64,000 nt of DNA from Streptomyces sp. A1136 (GTDB lineage: Bacteria > Actinomycetota > Actinomycetes > Streptomycetales > Streptomycetaceae): contig NZ_SSBJ01000018.1 of NCBI RefSeq assembly GCF_004795055.1, forward strand, positions 1 to 64,000, in the 5' to 3' direction. A program made the position numbers and the translations under genes. The notes under the pieces are model-generated. The model did no database searches, had not been told where the DNA came from, and was given only the letters and a program-made list of their open reading frames with translations. This document shows positions 7,793-16,528 of the stretch, one piece after another (positions within the stretch are counted from its first letter, which is position 1; each line of letters begins with the position of its first letter).

Positions 7793-9848
7793 CGACGGCC
7801 GCCACGACCGCGCGGTCGATCAGGGCGTTCGGTGGACGATGCTTGGCCAGCCAGGTCAGCTCGTCGACGCGGAGGGTGCCGACCTTCCTTTTCTCGGTGA
7901 GGTCCAGTACGAGCAGCTGGCCGAAAGGAGCGGTGGTGTTGGTGTATTCCGCGGCTTGAGCCAGGTATCGCTTTTCCAGGTAGGCCCGGTCGTTGCTGGT
8001 GTGGTTCTTTTTGATCTCGGTCAGGTACTGGCGGGATCCGAAGTGGACGAGGATGTCCGCCCGTCCAAGGGCCCGGTTGACGGCTTCGACCTGCACCAGG
8101 TGGCCAATCTGGCCGCTGAGGAGCCAGGTGTAAAAGTGCTGCTGCAGGTCTCCTTCGACGGGAACCAGGTCGCCGTCGGCCTTGTCGAAGCGCCGCCGGT
8201 AGTCACGGAACTTGATGCGTTTACCGTCCGGGCCGGTCCGCCCCTCGCCGAAGGCAGTGGCGGTGTCCAGGTCGGCTGCGGCCCTGAGGAAGTGGACGGT
8301 CTGGCCGACCAGGACGGTGAAGGTCCGGCGGGTCTCTCCGACGAAGTCGGGGAAGGTTTCCAGGCCGTGCAGGAGACGGTTGAGCAGCGGCACAACGACG
8401 GGGTCGGAGTTGTGTAGCCGGGTGAGGTCTGCGCGATAGGCCAGGTCGTCGATCACCTTCAGGTCGTCGTCGGTGCTTCTGCGGGCGAGTCGGGCGGTGA
8501 AGTCACGTCCGAGTGCTTTTACTGCCGCGGGGGCCAGTCGGTGGGCGCGTTCGGTCTCCGCTTCACCGGGCGGTTCCTCAGGGTCAGCGCCCGCGGTGCT
8601 TCCGTGCTCCCGCCGGCCCGAGGGCCGTGCCGTCAGTTGCTGTTCCACGCGGGTCAGGAGTTTGGACGCTGTCTCCTGGTCGAAGCCCGTGGTGGGGTGG
8701 GTGTCCGGTTCGGTGACAGCGCGGCGGAGCTGGGCGAGGAGGGACTGCTGGCGCAGGAAGGTGTCTTCGATGGCGGGTTCGACGAGGAGGGACATGCCGT
8801 GTTGCGCTGAGCCGACAGGGCAGACGGTGCGGGCTGCCTGATAGGCGGTCAGGACGTGGTCGAGTGCTCCCCAGGGTTCCATCCAGACGGCGTCCTGCAG
8901 GTGTTCGGCAGCATGTTTCAGCTGTAGTACGAGGTGTTCCCACGCGACTTCGGCCGCCTTCTGCGGTTGCAGCCAGGCGGGTTGGTGCATGCCCCAGCTC
9001 CAGGCGTGCCGCTGGTTGAGGGTGGCCGCGAGCCGGTCGGCGGCTTCGTTGAGTCTGGCGCTCTGGCCGGCGGTGAAGGCGAGCAGGGCGTCGCACACGG
9101 CGGCGTAGGCGCGGGCGTCGTGGCGGGCTTCCTCGGCGGCGTCTGCTGTGGTGAAGCAGGTGTGGGCGGCCTGGAGGTGGTCGATGACGTCGGCCACGGT
9201 GCGGGAGGTGAGCGCGGTGCGCAGCCGGTCGTATCCCAGTTCGACGAAAGCGTCGATGTCGCTGGCTTCGTCGTTGGAGAGGCGTTCGAGGTGGGAGCGC
9301 AGGGTGGCGGTGATGGCTTGCTCGTGGCTGGACCAGCTGTCCAATCCCAGGCCGATGATGCGAGGCAGGCGCTCGGTGAGGTCTTCTGGAGTGTCGCTCT
9401 GTTCGAGTTCCTCCAGGATTCCCCAGACCTGGTAGGGGTTGACCGATTTGGCTACCGCGAGGCGGACCGCGCCTTCGAGGCGGGCTGCGGCGAGCAGCGG
9501 CTGGGTGCCTGTCACTGTGTTGAAGTCGTTGAGGAGTGCTGTATTGAGGGCTTTGGCGAGGTGCTGTGTGGCCGAGGCGCTGGTGAGGAGCGTTTCGAGG
9601 GTCGCGGTGGTGTGCAGGAAGCTGGACTGGTGGGCGAATCCGCCGGGGAATGTGCCTGCGATGTCGTGCCAGTCGGTTTCAGCGTGGTCGAATGCGTGGG
9701 TGACCGCTTCGGCCAGCAGGGGGGCGTAGGGACCTGCCGCGACCGTGCCCATCTCGGCACGGACGGCATCGGCGGGCATACCGAGTCCAGCGAACGTGAT
9801 CTCCCGGCCTTGTTCGGCCAGGGCGCTGAGCTGCTCGGCCAGACCCAT
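7752..9848 (-). CDS. PD-(D/E)xK nuclease component of a three-gene defence-like operon
   Basis: A 698-residue protein, third gene of an operon with the ATPase at 9898-11868. Most of the protein is helical with no recognised domain. The C-terminus holds a nuclease signature: Asp at about 598 in GRADILVHFG, then ExK (about 611-613) in YLTEIKKN, a downstream Gln (about 631) in LAQAAEY, and a strand LLVLDLTE. This spacing is typical of the PD-(D/E)xK endonuclease superfamily. The ATG at 9848 follows GGAGAGGG. In ABC-three-component and Lamassu systems such a protein is the toxic effector released by the SMC-like ATPase; that role is inferred here. Alternative: a DNA repair nuclease. Confidence 0.75.
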   Translation of the reverse strand: MGLAEQLSALAEQGREITFAGLGMPADAVRAEMGTVAAGPYAPLLAEAVTHAFDHAETDWHDIAGTFPGGFAHQSSFLHTTATLETLLTSASATQHLAKALNTALLNDFNTVTGTQPLLAAARLEGAVRLAVAKSVNPYQVWGILEELEQSDTPEDLTERLPRIIGLGLDSWSSHEQAITATLRSHLERLSNDEASDIDAFVELGYDRLRTALTSRTVADVIDHLQAAHTCFTTADAAEEARHDARAYAAVCDALLAFTAGQSARLNEAADRLAATLNQRHAWSWGMHQPAWLQPQKAAEVAWEHLVLQLKHAAEHLQDAVWMEPWGALDHVLTAYQAARTVCPVGSAQHGMSLLVEPAIEDTFLRQQSLLAQLRRAVTEPDTHPTTGFDQETASKLLTRVEQQLTARPSGRREHGSTAGADPEEPPGEAETERAHRLAPAAVKALGRDFTARLARRSTDDDLKVIDDLAYRADLTRLHNSDPVVVPLLNRLLHGLETFPDFVGETRRTFTVLVGQTVHFLRAAADLDTATAFGEGRTGPDGKRIKFRDYRRRFDKADGDLVPVEGDLQQHFYTWLLSGQIGHLVQVEAVNRALGRADILVHFGSRQYLTEIKKNHTSNDRAYLEKRYLAQAAEYTNTTAPFGQLLVLDLTEKRKVGTLRVDELTWLAKHRPPNALIDRAVVAAVVTGNRYTPSDFSA

Positions 9849-9897
9849 GCCGCCCTCTCCTGTCCTGGTCGTGCGTTTTGTGGGGGAAGGGCTGTGT

Positions 9898-11868
9898 TCA
9901 CCACATGGGGCGGCCCTCGGGTACCTCGACGATACGGTCCTTGGGCAGTACGCCGTTGGCAAGGGTGAAGTCGGCGGTGGTGATCAGCACCTGCAAGCTG
10001 TTCTCGTCAGCCAGTTTCGCCAGTTCCGTGACCAGACTGTGGGCGTCGAGGTCCTGGATTTCCTCGGCCTTGGGGCTGTCGATCAGCAGCAGGCCCGGGT
10101 GGGTGGACAGGCCATGTGCCGCTCCGACCCGCAGCAGCGCGATGACCACGGCGATACGCAGACGCAGCCGCTCGCCAGCGGACAGCTTGCTGAAGTAGTC
10201 GGCGACTCCCCCGTCCTTGATGACCTTCAGCTGGGCGGCGCGGTTGATCTCTACTTTCTCCAGGGAGGTGATGCCGAAGCGGCGACCGAGGTCGGCGATC
10301 TCCTTGTTGACGTCCTCGAACAGTCGCTCGGCAGCGGACTTGCTGTCGCTGTCCAGGACGGTGACGCCGGCCTTGAGGACATTGACGATCGTGCTCTCGT
10401 AGGGGTCGCCGTTACTGCCTGGCAGATCGGGGAGAACGGACAGCGCTCCTTCCAGACGCAGGATCGCTTCCTGTGCCTCGACTCGCTGGGGGAGCAGAAG
10501 GACGGACTGGGCCTCGCGCAGGCGTGTTTGGGCGGCTGCAAGCAGGTCGGTGAGCCGGGTGAGTTCGGCCTCGGCGGCTTCCAGCGCCTGGCGGGAGGTG
10601 GACTCGGCTTCCTTCGCCTGTTCCAGGCGCAGTCGTGCCTCGTCCTGTACCTCCTGCGGGTTGTCGTCCTCGCCGGTGACCGGCCGGGCGCAGACGGCGC
10701 AGGCGTGGTGGTCGCGTTCCTGCAGACGCCGGTCTTCGGCAATCTCCTGGTCGCAGCGGGGGCAGGCCTGCGGGTCCAGGCCGTGGAAAAGGAGCCGGGC
10801 GGTGAGACTCTCACTCACATCGTTCAGCAGGCGTTCCTCGCGGCGCCGGTGCTCCACCGCGCGCCGGTGCACGCGCATCAGGCCTTCCCAAGTCTCCTGG
10901 GCGTCGGCCACCTCGCGTGCGAGTCCTGCCGCTTCGGCGGCCAGGGATGTCAGGGATTCGTCCTCGCCGGGGCCCGGCAGCGCGGCCAGTCGGGCGCGGG
11001 CCTCGCGCAGCTCGCTCTCCTTGCGTTCGCGTTCCTCGCGGCGCTGCTGGAAAGCGCCGTGGGCGTCGGCTTTGCGGCGCTTGGCGGTGGAGCTCCTGAC
11101 GTCATGGGCGGCGCGCACGCGGGTCAGGGTCGCGGCGGCCGGGAGGTCGAGGAAGACCTGGAGAAGGCGGCCGGGAAGGCCGCCCATCATCTGGTCGCCG
11201 AGCAGCACCTTGTCGCCGCCGGCGGGCAGGTAGATCGCTCCGTAATAGACGGGCCACCCATGAGCCTGTGTGCCGGTCTCATTGAGTGTGTTGAGCAGGG
11301 GCTGCAGGTCGAGGCGGTCGAGCATGAAGGCCTGGATGTGCTGGGCATAGCTCTCGGCGCTGCCAGCGGTGATGAGAGCGGTGATCTGGCCCGCGTCGTC
11401 GGGCGTGCGAGCCGTTTCGAGCGAGCCTATGTCGGGGCCGGTCAGTACCTGTGCGCGGACGATCTCGCCGTCGATGCAGTCCAGGCGGAAGCCGAGGGGC
11501 TGGCCAGCCACGACGATGTCGAGGTCCAGGTGGCGAATCCAGTTCCGGACCCCCGACTGGAGGTCACGCGGGGTGCCGCGCAGGCACCAGGTGATCAGTT
11601 CCAGGACGCTGGTCTTGCCCCGCAGATTGGAAGCGACCAGTGCCGTCAGGCCCGCGCCGAAGCGGAACGTGGTGTCGAACGGGCCCGGCTCAAGGGACCC
11701 GGTGCGCAGGCCGGCCACGCGCATCCGGTACAGGCGCAGTGACCGCGGGCGGGCGGGAGTCAGGGTGAGAGGCAGCCCGTAGGTGGCGAAGACGTCGCGG
11801 ACGTCGACCTCGCTGCTCTTGGCCTGCCGGGCGATCCGGGTCGCAAGAGGCTCCTCGGCTTCCGTCAC
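9898..11868 (-). CDS. SMC/Rad50-like ATPase with zinc motif (ABC-3C/Lamassu-like)
   Basis: A 656-residue ATPase of the SMC/RecN/Rad50 type. Visible parts: Walker A at residues 79-87 (ASNLRGKTS, with Ala in place of the first Gly), a long coiled coil (about 270-520) interrupted near 380-415 by two CxxC pairs (CPRC and CAVC) that suit a zinc ribbon or hook, an ABC signature at about 561 (KLSAGERLRLRIA), and Walker B LLLIDSP at about 594 where the usual Glu is Ser. The GTG start overlaps the upstream stop by four bases (GTGA), so translation is coupled. The short coiled coil and three-gene context fit ABC-three-component or Lamassu LmuB rather than housekeeping SMC or RecN. Confidence 0.8.
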   Translation of the reverse strand: MTEAEEPLATRIARQAKSSEVDVRDVFATYGLPLTLTPARPRSLRLYRMRVAGLRTGSLEPGPFDTTFRFGAGLTALVASNLRGKTSVLELITWCLRGTPRDLQSGVRNWIRHLDLDIVVAGQPLGFRLDCIDGEIVRAQVLTGPDIGSLETARTPDDAGQITALITAGSAESYAQHIQAFMLDRLDLQPLLNTLNETGTQAHGWPVYYGAIYLPAGGDKVLLGDQMMGGLPGRLLQVFLDLPAAATLTRVRAAHDVRSSTAKRRKADAHGAFQQRREERERKESELREARARLAALPGPGEDESLTSLAAEAAGLAREVADAQETWEGLMRVHRRAVEHRRREERLLNDVSESLTARLLFHGLDPQACPRCDQEIAEDRRLQERDHHACAVCARPVTGEDDNPQEVQDEARLRLEQAKEAESTSRQALEAAEAELTRLTDLLAAAQTRLREAQSVLLLPQRVEAQEAILRLEGALSVLPDLPGSNGDPYESTIVNVLKAGVTVLDSDSKSAAERLFEDVNKEIADLGRRFGITSLEKVEINRAAQLKVIKDGGVADYFSKLSAGERLRLRIAVVIALLRVGAAHGLSTHPGLLLIDSPKAEEIQDLDAHSLVTELAKLADENSLQVLITTADFTLANGVLPKDRIVEVPEGRPMW

Positions 11869-12572
11869 GACTCCCCCTCGTTGCCGTTGGTGGCGCTCTG
11901 CGCGCGCAGTGCCTCAAGCCGGGCCCTGGCCCGGATGCTCACCGATCCGATGCGCGTGCCGCGTGCCGCTTCGGCGTACTCGCGCTGCAGATACTGCCGC
12001 TTCTTCAGTGCGGTGCCGCCCAGTCCGTCAGCCAAAGCGACCACCAGGGCGACCCGCTCGACGTAGTAGGAGAACACCGGTGCCTCACTCACCACGCGCT
12101 GGGCGACCTGGTCGCCGTGCTGGGTCAGGTAGTAGTCGTGCTGGCGCACGTGGTTGACGGTCCCCCGCCGGCGTCGCACGACCAGGCCGCTGCTGCGCAG
12201 CACCGCGAGCGCGTCGTCGAGAGGCTCGTAGGCGCCGAAATGGTGGCGCAGCATGGGATACCGGCGGACCTCGGGCTCCTCGGAGTCGAGGATCTGACCC
12301 GCGAGCTCCAGCAGGGCCGGCTCCTTGCTCGTCTCGTAGTCAGTGAGCAGCTCATCGGCCAGGTAGTCGGGGTTCCTCAGCCAGAAGTCCAACTTCTGCA
12401 GGCGCACCTGGGTACGGACCACCCCGACTGCTTTGCCGAGACCGGGGTCGGCGAGGTCGAGGTGTGTGGGCTTCTGGCCGGCGCCGCGAATCAGCAGAAG
12501 GAGGCGCACCGCGTCCTGTTCCCGGCTAGTGACGGGAGCATCCGGGACGGATGAGGCAAGGTCGTTCTCCAT
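11865..12572 (-). CDS. Middle component of the three-gene system (winged-helix-like)
   Basis: A 235-residue protein and first gene of the operon. It is helical, with a segment around residues 50-75 (VRLQKLDFWLRNPDYLADEL) resembling middle-component proteins of ABC-three-component systems. A winged-helix-like portion follows (ALAVLRSSGLVVRRRRGTV) and a basic C-terminus. It could bridge the ATPase and the nuclease or bind DNA. The ATG start has only a weak ribosome site (AGGATC). Assignment rests on context plus pattern recognition, not on a secure family match. Confidence 0.65.
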   Translation of the reverse strand: MENDLASSVPDAPVTSREQDAVRLLLLIRGAGQKPTHLDLADPGLGKAVGVVRTQVRLQKLDFWLRNPDYLADELLTDYETSKEPALLELAGQILDSEEPEVRRYPMLRHHFGAYEPLDDALAVLRSSGLVVRRRRGTVNHVRQHDYYLTQHGDQVAQRVVSEAPVFSYYVERVALVVALADGLGGTALKKRQYLQREYAEAARGTRIGSVSIRARARLEALRAQSATNGNEGES

Positions 12573-12600
12573 CGAGTGATCCTAACGATGATGCGCTGCC

Positions 12601-12780
12601 CGCGAGGGGTGGTTCCTCGACCTCATCGCCTCACTCCGCGAGGTTCACGTACCGTCGGCGTGGCCGAACGCCGGAGCACTCCTCCGGGCCGCCCCCGACT
12701 GGTTCGCTCTGGACCGCACCGTCGGCCAAGCGACCGCCCTCTACGTCGCCTACGAAAAGGACATCTTTGGGGCGCCCGCG
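12601..12780 (+). pseudogene. Gene fragment without start
   Basis: In one frame this stretch encodes a natural-looking segment (WFLDLIASLREVHVPSAWPN, then a Trp-Phe and TALYVAYEKDIFG) with good codon use, but it has no start codon and soon turns into low-complexity sequence before a stop at 12841. I take it as the middle of a decayed gene; the family is unknown. Confidence 0.4.
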
Positions 12781-12784
12781 GCTG

Positions 12785-12904
12785 CCGCCGGAAGGGCGGC
12801 TGGCCGGGAGGTGTTGCCTGGGCGGTGGGGGCGCCGGCGGTGAGGAGGGGGAGAGCGATGAGGGCGAGTGCAGGCAGCCCGCTGCGCATCAGGTTTGTGA
12901 TCAT
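12785..12904 (-). pseudogene. Truncated secreted-protein gene (signal peptide only)
   Basis: Starting at the ATG at 12904, the first ~30 residues form a classic Sec signal peptide (hydrophobic core LPALALIALPLL and an AQA cleavage site). About 10 codons later the frame becomes antisense to the remnant at 12601-12780 and loses coding character. It looks like the 5' stub of a secreted-protein gene cut by a rearrangement near 12785. It begins nine bases after the stop of the preceding small gene. Confidence 0.4.
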
Positions 12905-12913
12905 GCTCGGGTT

Positions 12914-13141
12914 CTAGCGGCCCGCGAGCGCGCAGGACAGTCCAAGATCAGCTGTGTCACCTAGCCGGGTGGGCGGGTTCACCGGGGAAACGATCGTGCT
13001 CGGTGACTGGTGCCACTCAGCCAGGGTCGGTTCGTCGGGCTGATAGGCGATGGGTTGGCGGGCGCTCATCACACACACCAGTGCGATCACGCGTACCCGT
13101 GCCTGGGCCACGGTCGACAGACTTGAAGGGGCACTCGCCAT
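12914..13141 (-). CDS. Hypothetical small protein downstream of the STAND gene
   Basis: A 75-residue candidate protein, 73 bases downstream of the STAND NTPase gene on the same strand. Composition is balanced (Ile, Tyr, Gln, Glu, Trp, His present), unlike shadow frames. AAGGAG lies upstream but is about 15 bases from the ATG; a GTG immediately before it is an alternative start. It has no recognisable domain. It may be translated with the STAND gene. Confidence 0.4.
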   Translation of the reverse strand: MASAPSSLSTVAQARVRVIALVCVMSARQPIAYQPDEPTLAEWHQSPSTIVSPVNPPTRLGDTADLGLSCALAGR

Positions 13142-13214
13142 CACTGGCCACTGCCACTCCTTCTTTGGTCTGCACACGATCCGCTGAGCGGACCTTTCTG
13201 TTTTCGCGCTTGCG

Positions 13215-15920
13215 TCAGCGGACGGACTGCTCAACGGTGCCGAGACGGGATCGGCGGTCCTGGACGAGCTGCTGCCAGTGGGCGCGCACGGCGTTCGGGC
13301 CGTCGAGCCAGGTGGCGGGGGACGGGCTGGGCAGGGGGAGGCCGGCCATGAAGTGGGCGATGTCGGCGTAGTAGGTGTAATCGCCGGTCCTGGCGAGTTC
13401 GCGCAGCCGGCTGATGACGACGCGGACCTTGTCCTCCTCGCCCTGGATGGCGTGGTGGAAGGCGAGGGCGAGTTCGAGGACGGCTTCAGCGGCGGTGACG
13501 CCTGTGTCGCGGATCTCAGCGCGCAGCGCTCGGGCTGCCTCAAGACCGGGGAGGGCACCCGCATCGCGGACGAGCGAGGCGATCCTCACGGTGAGGCTCG
13601 TGGCGCGGAGGTCGAGTCCGGTGAGGAGTTGTTCTGCGAGGTGGAGTTCGTCATCCGCGGTGTCGGGGTCGGTGAAGGCGAGCACGAGGGCGCGCTGGGC
13701 CTGGCTGATGGCACGTTCTCCGGCGACCCCGTGCTGCTCGGCCTGGTCGCGTGCGGCGGTGTAGGCGGCGGCCGCGCGGTCCATGTCGCCGTGAGGCCAC
13801 AGGATGTCGCCTTCGATGCGGTGCTGGCGGCCTGCCCAGCCGAGGGTACGTGCGGTGTCGTACGCGGTGGGGAAGTCGCCGGCGAGGCGGGCGAGGTGGG
13901 CCAGGCCGCGGCGGGCGGCGGGGGCGAGGCGGCCGCCGCCGTCGGCGACGAGCTGCATGCCGGCACGTGAGCTGGCGGAGTCGCCGAGGTCGCGCTGGGC
14001 CTTGGCGAGGTAGTACACGGCCATCTCGTGCAGGTCGGCCGGGAGCAGTTCGCTGTTGGTGATGGTGGTGAGGCGGGAGGCGGTGACTGAGCGGTGCTCG
14101 TGCTGGCGGCGGGCGAGTGCGGCAAGGAGCTCGGCGAGGGCGTCGGCGGCCGTCTCCAGGCCGCTAGTGCCGTGGGGGCCGGCGGGCGGGGCGATGGGTT
14201 CCCAGACGGAGTCGCTGACGTAGGCCCAGGCCGCGTCGGCGAGCCAGCCGAGGTCGAGACGGAAGTCCCGGGCGAGGGGGAGGCTTTGGCGCAGGCAGCC
14301 GACCAGGAGCATCCGGTCCCGACCGGTGTGCGCTGCCCATTGGGCTCCAAGGGCGGTGAGGGCTCGGCCTGCGGCCTGTTCCCAGTCGCGCTCCGACCAG
14401 CGGTCGTCGGTGGCGTCGTCGGCGCTGCGGATGGTGGAGCGGATCAGGCCGTGCAGGTGGTAGGGCCACAGCCCGAAGGGGTTCTCGCGGATGAATGGCC
14501 GCTCGATGAGCCGCATTGCCGGGGCTTCGTGCGGCAGGCCGGCGGCCGCGGTGGCCAGGGGAAGGTCGAAGGCGTCCAGCAGGCTGATGGAGCGCAGGAC
14601 GTGGCGTTCGTCGGGGGTGAGGTCGGAGAGGGTGCGGGCGATGAGGGCGCCGAAGTCGTGGTCGAAGTCGGCCGGGGCCGGTCGGCGGGTGCGGCGGATC
14701 TCCAGGAAGCGGAGCACAGACAGGTCGAGGTAGAGGGGCAGGCCGTGGGAGCGTTCGGTGATGACCTGGCGGATCTCGGCGCCGATGAGGGGCTGGCCGT
14801 CGTGGGTGAGGCGGCGGGCGAGGTGGTCGTCGCAGTCTTCGGGGGAGAAGTCGCCGACGAGGACCTGCTGACCGTGGCCCGCAGCCGGCCGGGCGGCACG
14901 GGCGGCCGGAATACCGCTGGCGGGGGAGACCAGGCCCGGCCATGCGGTTGGGCCGGTGTAGTCGAGCTGTCCTTGGAGACCCGGGTCGGCCCACTGCAGG
15001 CGTGAGCGGCCGGTGACGACGAAGAACACGTTCGGCATGAGCCACACCACCCGCTGGATGAGACGTTCCAGATCGCGGTGCGTACGGTCCCCGACGTCCT
15101 CGAAGGTGTCGAGCAGCACGACCGGTATTGACTTCTTGTTCGCGGGTAGCTGGGCGAGCTCCCAGGCCAGGAGGTGCGGGTAGAAGGACAGGGCGTCCAG
15201 GTCCGGCTCGGCCTCCAGCAGGGCCTCCAGCCGCGTGCAGCCGGCCAGCGCCCGGACGGTCTGGCGGCGTTCGCGCAGCGCCTTGACCAGGGATCCGGTG
15301 AGGGCGCCCACGGCGGTTCCGACGGTGCCGGGCAGGAGCAGCGCCTGGGCGACGTCGGAGAGCGCCGACTGCATCTGTTGCGGCATCGCTTTGCCAAACC
15401 GTGCCGCCAGGCCCCTGCTGCTCAGGTACTCCTCCAGGCTCTCGCCGGGGTGCTGCTGCTCCCAGTAGCGGCGCAGCGCGATGTCGAAGGCCGGCAGGGG
15501 CTGGCCCAGTTCGGTCAGCGCGGCACGGATGGTGAGGACCAGGTCCTCGAAGGAGGTGCCGGCAGAGCGGGAGAGGTCGATGCGGACGGGCAGGATGCGT
15601 TCCATGGACCAGGCGGGCTCGCCCCACTGCGACGGGCGCTGGTCGGCGCTGGCAAGCGCCGCCTCCAGCTTCCTCGACAGGGTCGTCTTGCCGATGCCGC
15701 CGACACCGTGGAACACGATCACGTTGTTCCGCGGCCGCTCCAGGTCCTCGACATCGAAGCCCGGATCCGCGACATGCCGCAGGTGCTCGGCCAGGGCAGC
15801 CGCGACCAGGTCCCACTGCGCCTGACGGTTCGTGAACGCCTCGGCCGCCGCCACCGTGCGGTCGTTCGTGCTGAACAGCGCCCTGAGATCCCTGCCTGCC
15901 ACGCCCACCCCCGAAGTCAT
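13215..15920 (-). CDS. STAND-family NTPase with helical repeat C-terminus
   Basis: A 901-residue signal-transduction ATPase. Walker A is at residues 72-80 (GVGGIGKTT) and Walker B at about 265-275 (IPVVLLDTFED), followed by a sensor-like VFFVVTGRSRLQW. From about residue 500 to the end the protein is a helical array suggestive of TPR-type repeats that would sense a ligand or partner. There is no obvious N-terminal effector domain; only about 60 residues precede the NTPase. STAND proteins act as antiphage sensors (Avs type) or as regulators in actinomycetes. The neighbouring three-gene system and toxin favour defence, but the role is not proved. The start at 15920 lacks a good ribosome site; a GTG a few codons inside is possible. 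Confidence 0.75.
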   Translation of the reverse strand: MTSGVGVAGRDLRALFSTNDRTVAAAEAFTNRQAQWDLVAAALAEHLRHVADPGFDVEDLERPRNNVIVFHGVGGIGKTTLSRKLEAALASADQRPSQWGEPAWSMERILPVRIDLSRSAGTSFEDLVLTIRAALTELGQPLPAFDIALRRYWEQQHPGESLEEYLSSRGLAARFGKAMPQQMQSALSDVAQALLLPGTVGTAVGALTGSLVKALRERRQTVRALAGCTRLEALLEAEPDLDALSFYPHLLAWELAQLPANKKSIPVVLLDTFEDVGDRTHRDLERLIQRVVWLMPNVFFVVTGRSRLQWADPGLQGQLDYTGPTAWPGLVSPASGIPAARAARPAAGHGQQVLVGDFSPEDCDDHLARRLTHDGQPLIGAEIRQVITERSHGLPLYLDLSVLRFLEIRRTRRPAPADFDHDFGALIARTLSDLTPDERHVLRSISLLDAFDLPLATAAAGLPHEAPAMRLIERPFIRENPFGLWPYHLHGLIRSTIRSADDATDDRWSERDWEQAAGRALTALGAQWAAHTGRDRMLLVGCLRQSLPLARDFRLDLGWLADAAWAYVSDSVWEPIAPPAGPHGTSGLETAADALAELLAALARRQHEHRSVTASRLTTITNSELLPADLHEMAVYYLAKAQRDLGDSASSRAGMQLVADGGGRLAPAARRGLAHLARLAGDFPTAYDTARTLGWAGRQHRIEGDILWPHGDMDRAAAAYTAARDQAEQHGVAGERAISQAQRALVLAFTDPDTADDELHLAEQLLTGLDLRATSLTVRIASLVRDAGALPGLEAARALRAEIRDTGVTAAEAVLELALAFHHAIQGEEDKVRVVISRLRELARTGDYTYYADIAHFMAGLPLPSPSPATWLDGPNAVRAHWQQLVQDRRSRLGTVEQSVR

Positions 15921-16203
15921 TGATCAACCGCGTCCAAGTTACGCCGTCACCATGGGCCGTGGGGGAAGCACGTCCGGAATCCGGCCAGGCCGGAGAGCGC
16001 CAGCAGGCTGCCCAAAGCGTCTCGTCGGGGAGGGGCCCGCGCTGGGAGGATTCCGGGATAGGAGGGCACCCGGGTGCTCAGCGACGACTTCGGTGTGCCT
16101 GCGGGCCCAGGGACTGGATCTGCAGGCCATGGGACTTTCCGCCGGCTACCGCAGGAGCTCCGGCAGCCGACGGCTGAGCGCGAGCCCGGGACGAAATGGA
16201 GGA

Positions 16204-16232
16204 GAATGATCCCTTTACCATCAAGATCATTC
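16204..16232 (+). promoter_or_regulatory. Inverted repeat upstream of the putative antitoxin
   Basis: GAATGATC (16204-16211) and GATCATTC (16225-16232) are perfect inverted copies with 13 bases between, 18 bases before the ATG at 16250. Position and symmetry suit an operator for a small autoregulated gene. Confidence 0.45.
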
Positions 16233-16249
16233 AGGAAAGGGTGGTCCCC

Positions 16250-16528
16250 ATGTCAGACCCGAACACCGCCGCCTTCGAGCCCCTGGACGGCGACGAGGAC
16301 CAGCTCGCACGTGACGCCGTGCGGGAGGTCATCGCCTTCTACAACACCCGTATCGCCGCCGAGCGCCGAGCATCCGTCCCTGACGACGAACACATCGAGC
16401 AGCTGAAAGCCGCCCGGCAGGCCGCGATCGACGACCAGACGCGCTTGGAAACCGCTGGCCCCGGGGATGCCGCCCGTATCGCAGCCGACTACGCGGCCCG
16501 CCTCAAGGAGCTCACCGACCAGTCGTAG
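16250..16528 (+). CDS. Small helical protein, possible zeta-type antitoxin
   Basis: A 92-residue acidic, all-helical protein. I chose the ATG at 16250 because GGAAAGGG lies eight bases upstream; an ATG at 16196 is in frame but precedes the inverted repeat. Short helical proteins next to zeta-toxin kinases are commonly their antitoxins, and this one lies immediately beside the zeta chimera. It is on the opposite strand and the two 3' ends overlap by 40 bases, which is unlike the usual co-directional epsilon-zeta order. The antitoxin role is inference from context. Confidence 0.6.
   Translation: MSDPNTAAFEPLDGDEDQLARDAVREVIAFYNTRIAAERRASVPDDEHIEQLKAARQAAIDDQTRLETAGPGDAARIAADYAARLKELTDQS

Noticed and set aside
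9898..11868. Housekeeping RecN or SbcC
   Set aside because: Size, zinc motif spacing, Walker changes and the operon partners do not fit.
7752..12572. Wadjet (JetABCD) or BREX assignment for the SMC operon
   Set aside because: No JetA/B-like small subunits, no TOPRIM JetD, and the ATPase is too short for JetC; no BREX genes are present.
14164..15927. A 587-codon minus-strand frame over the STAND gene
   Set aside because: Arg/Pro/Gly-rich shadow; Walker motifs are in the other frame.
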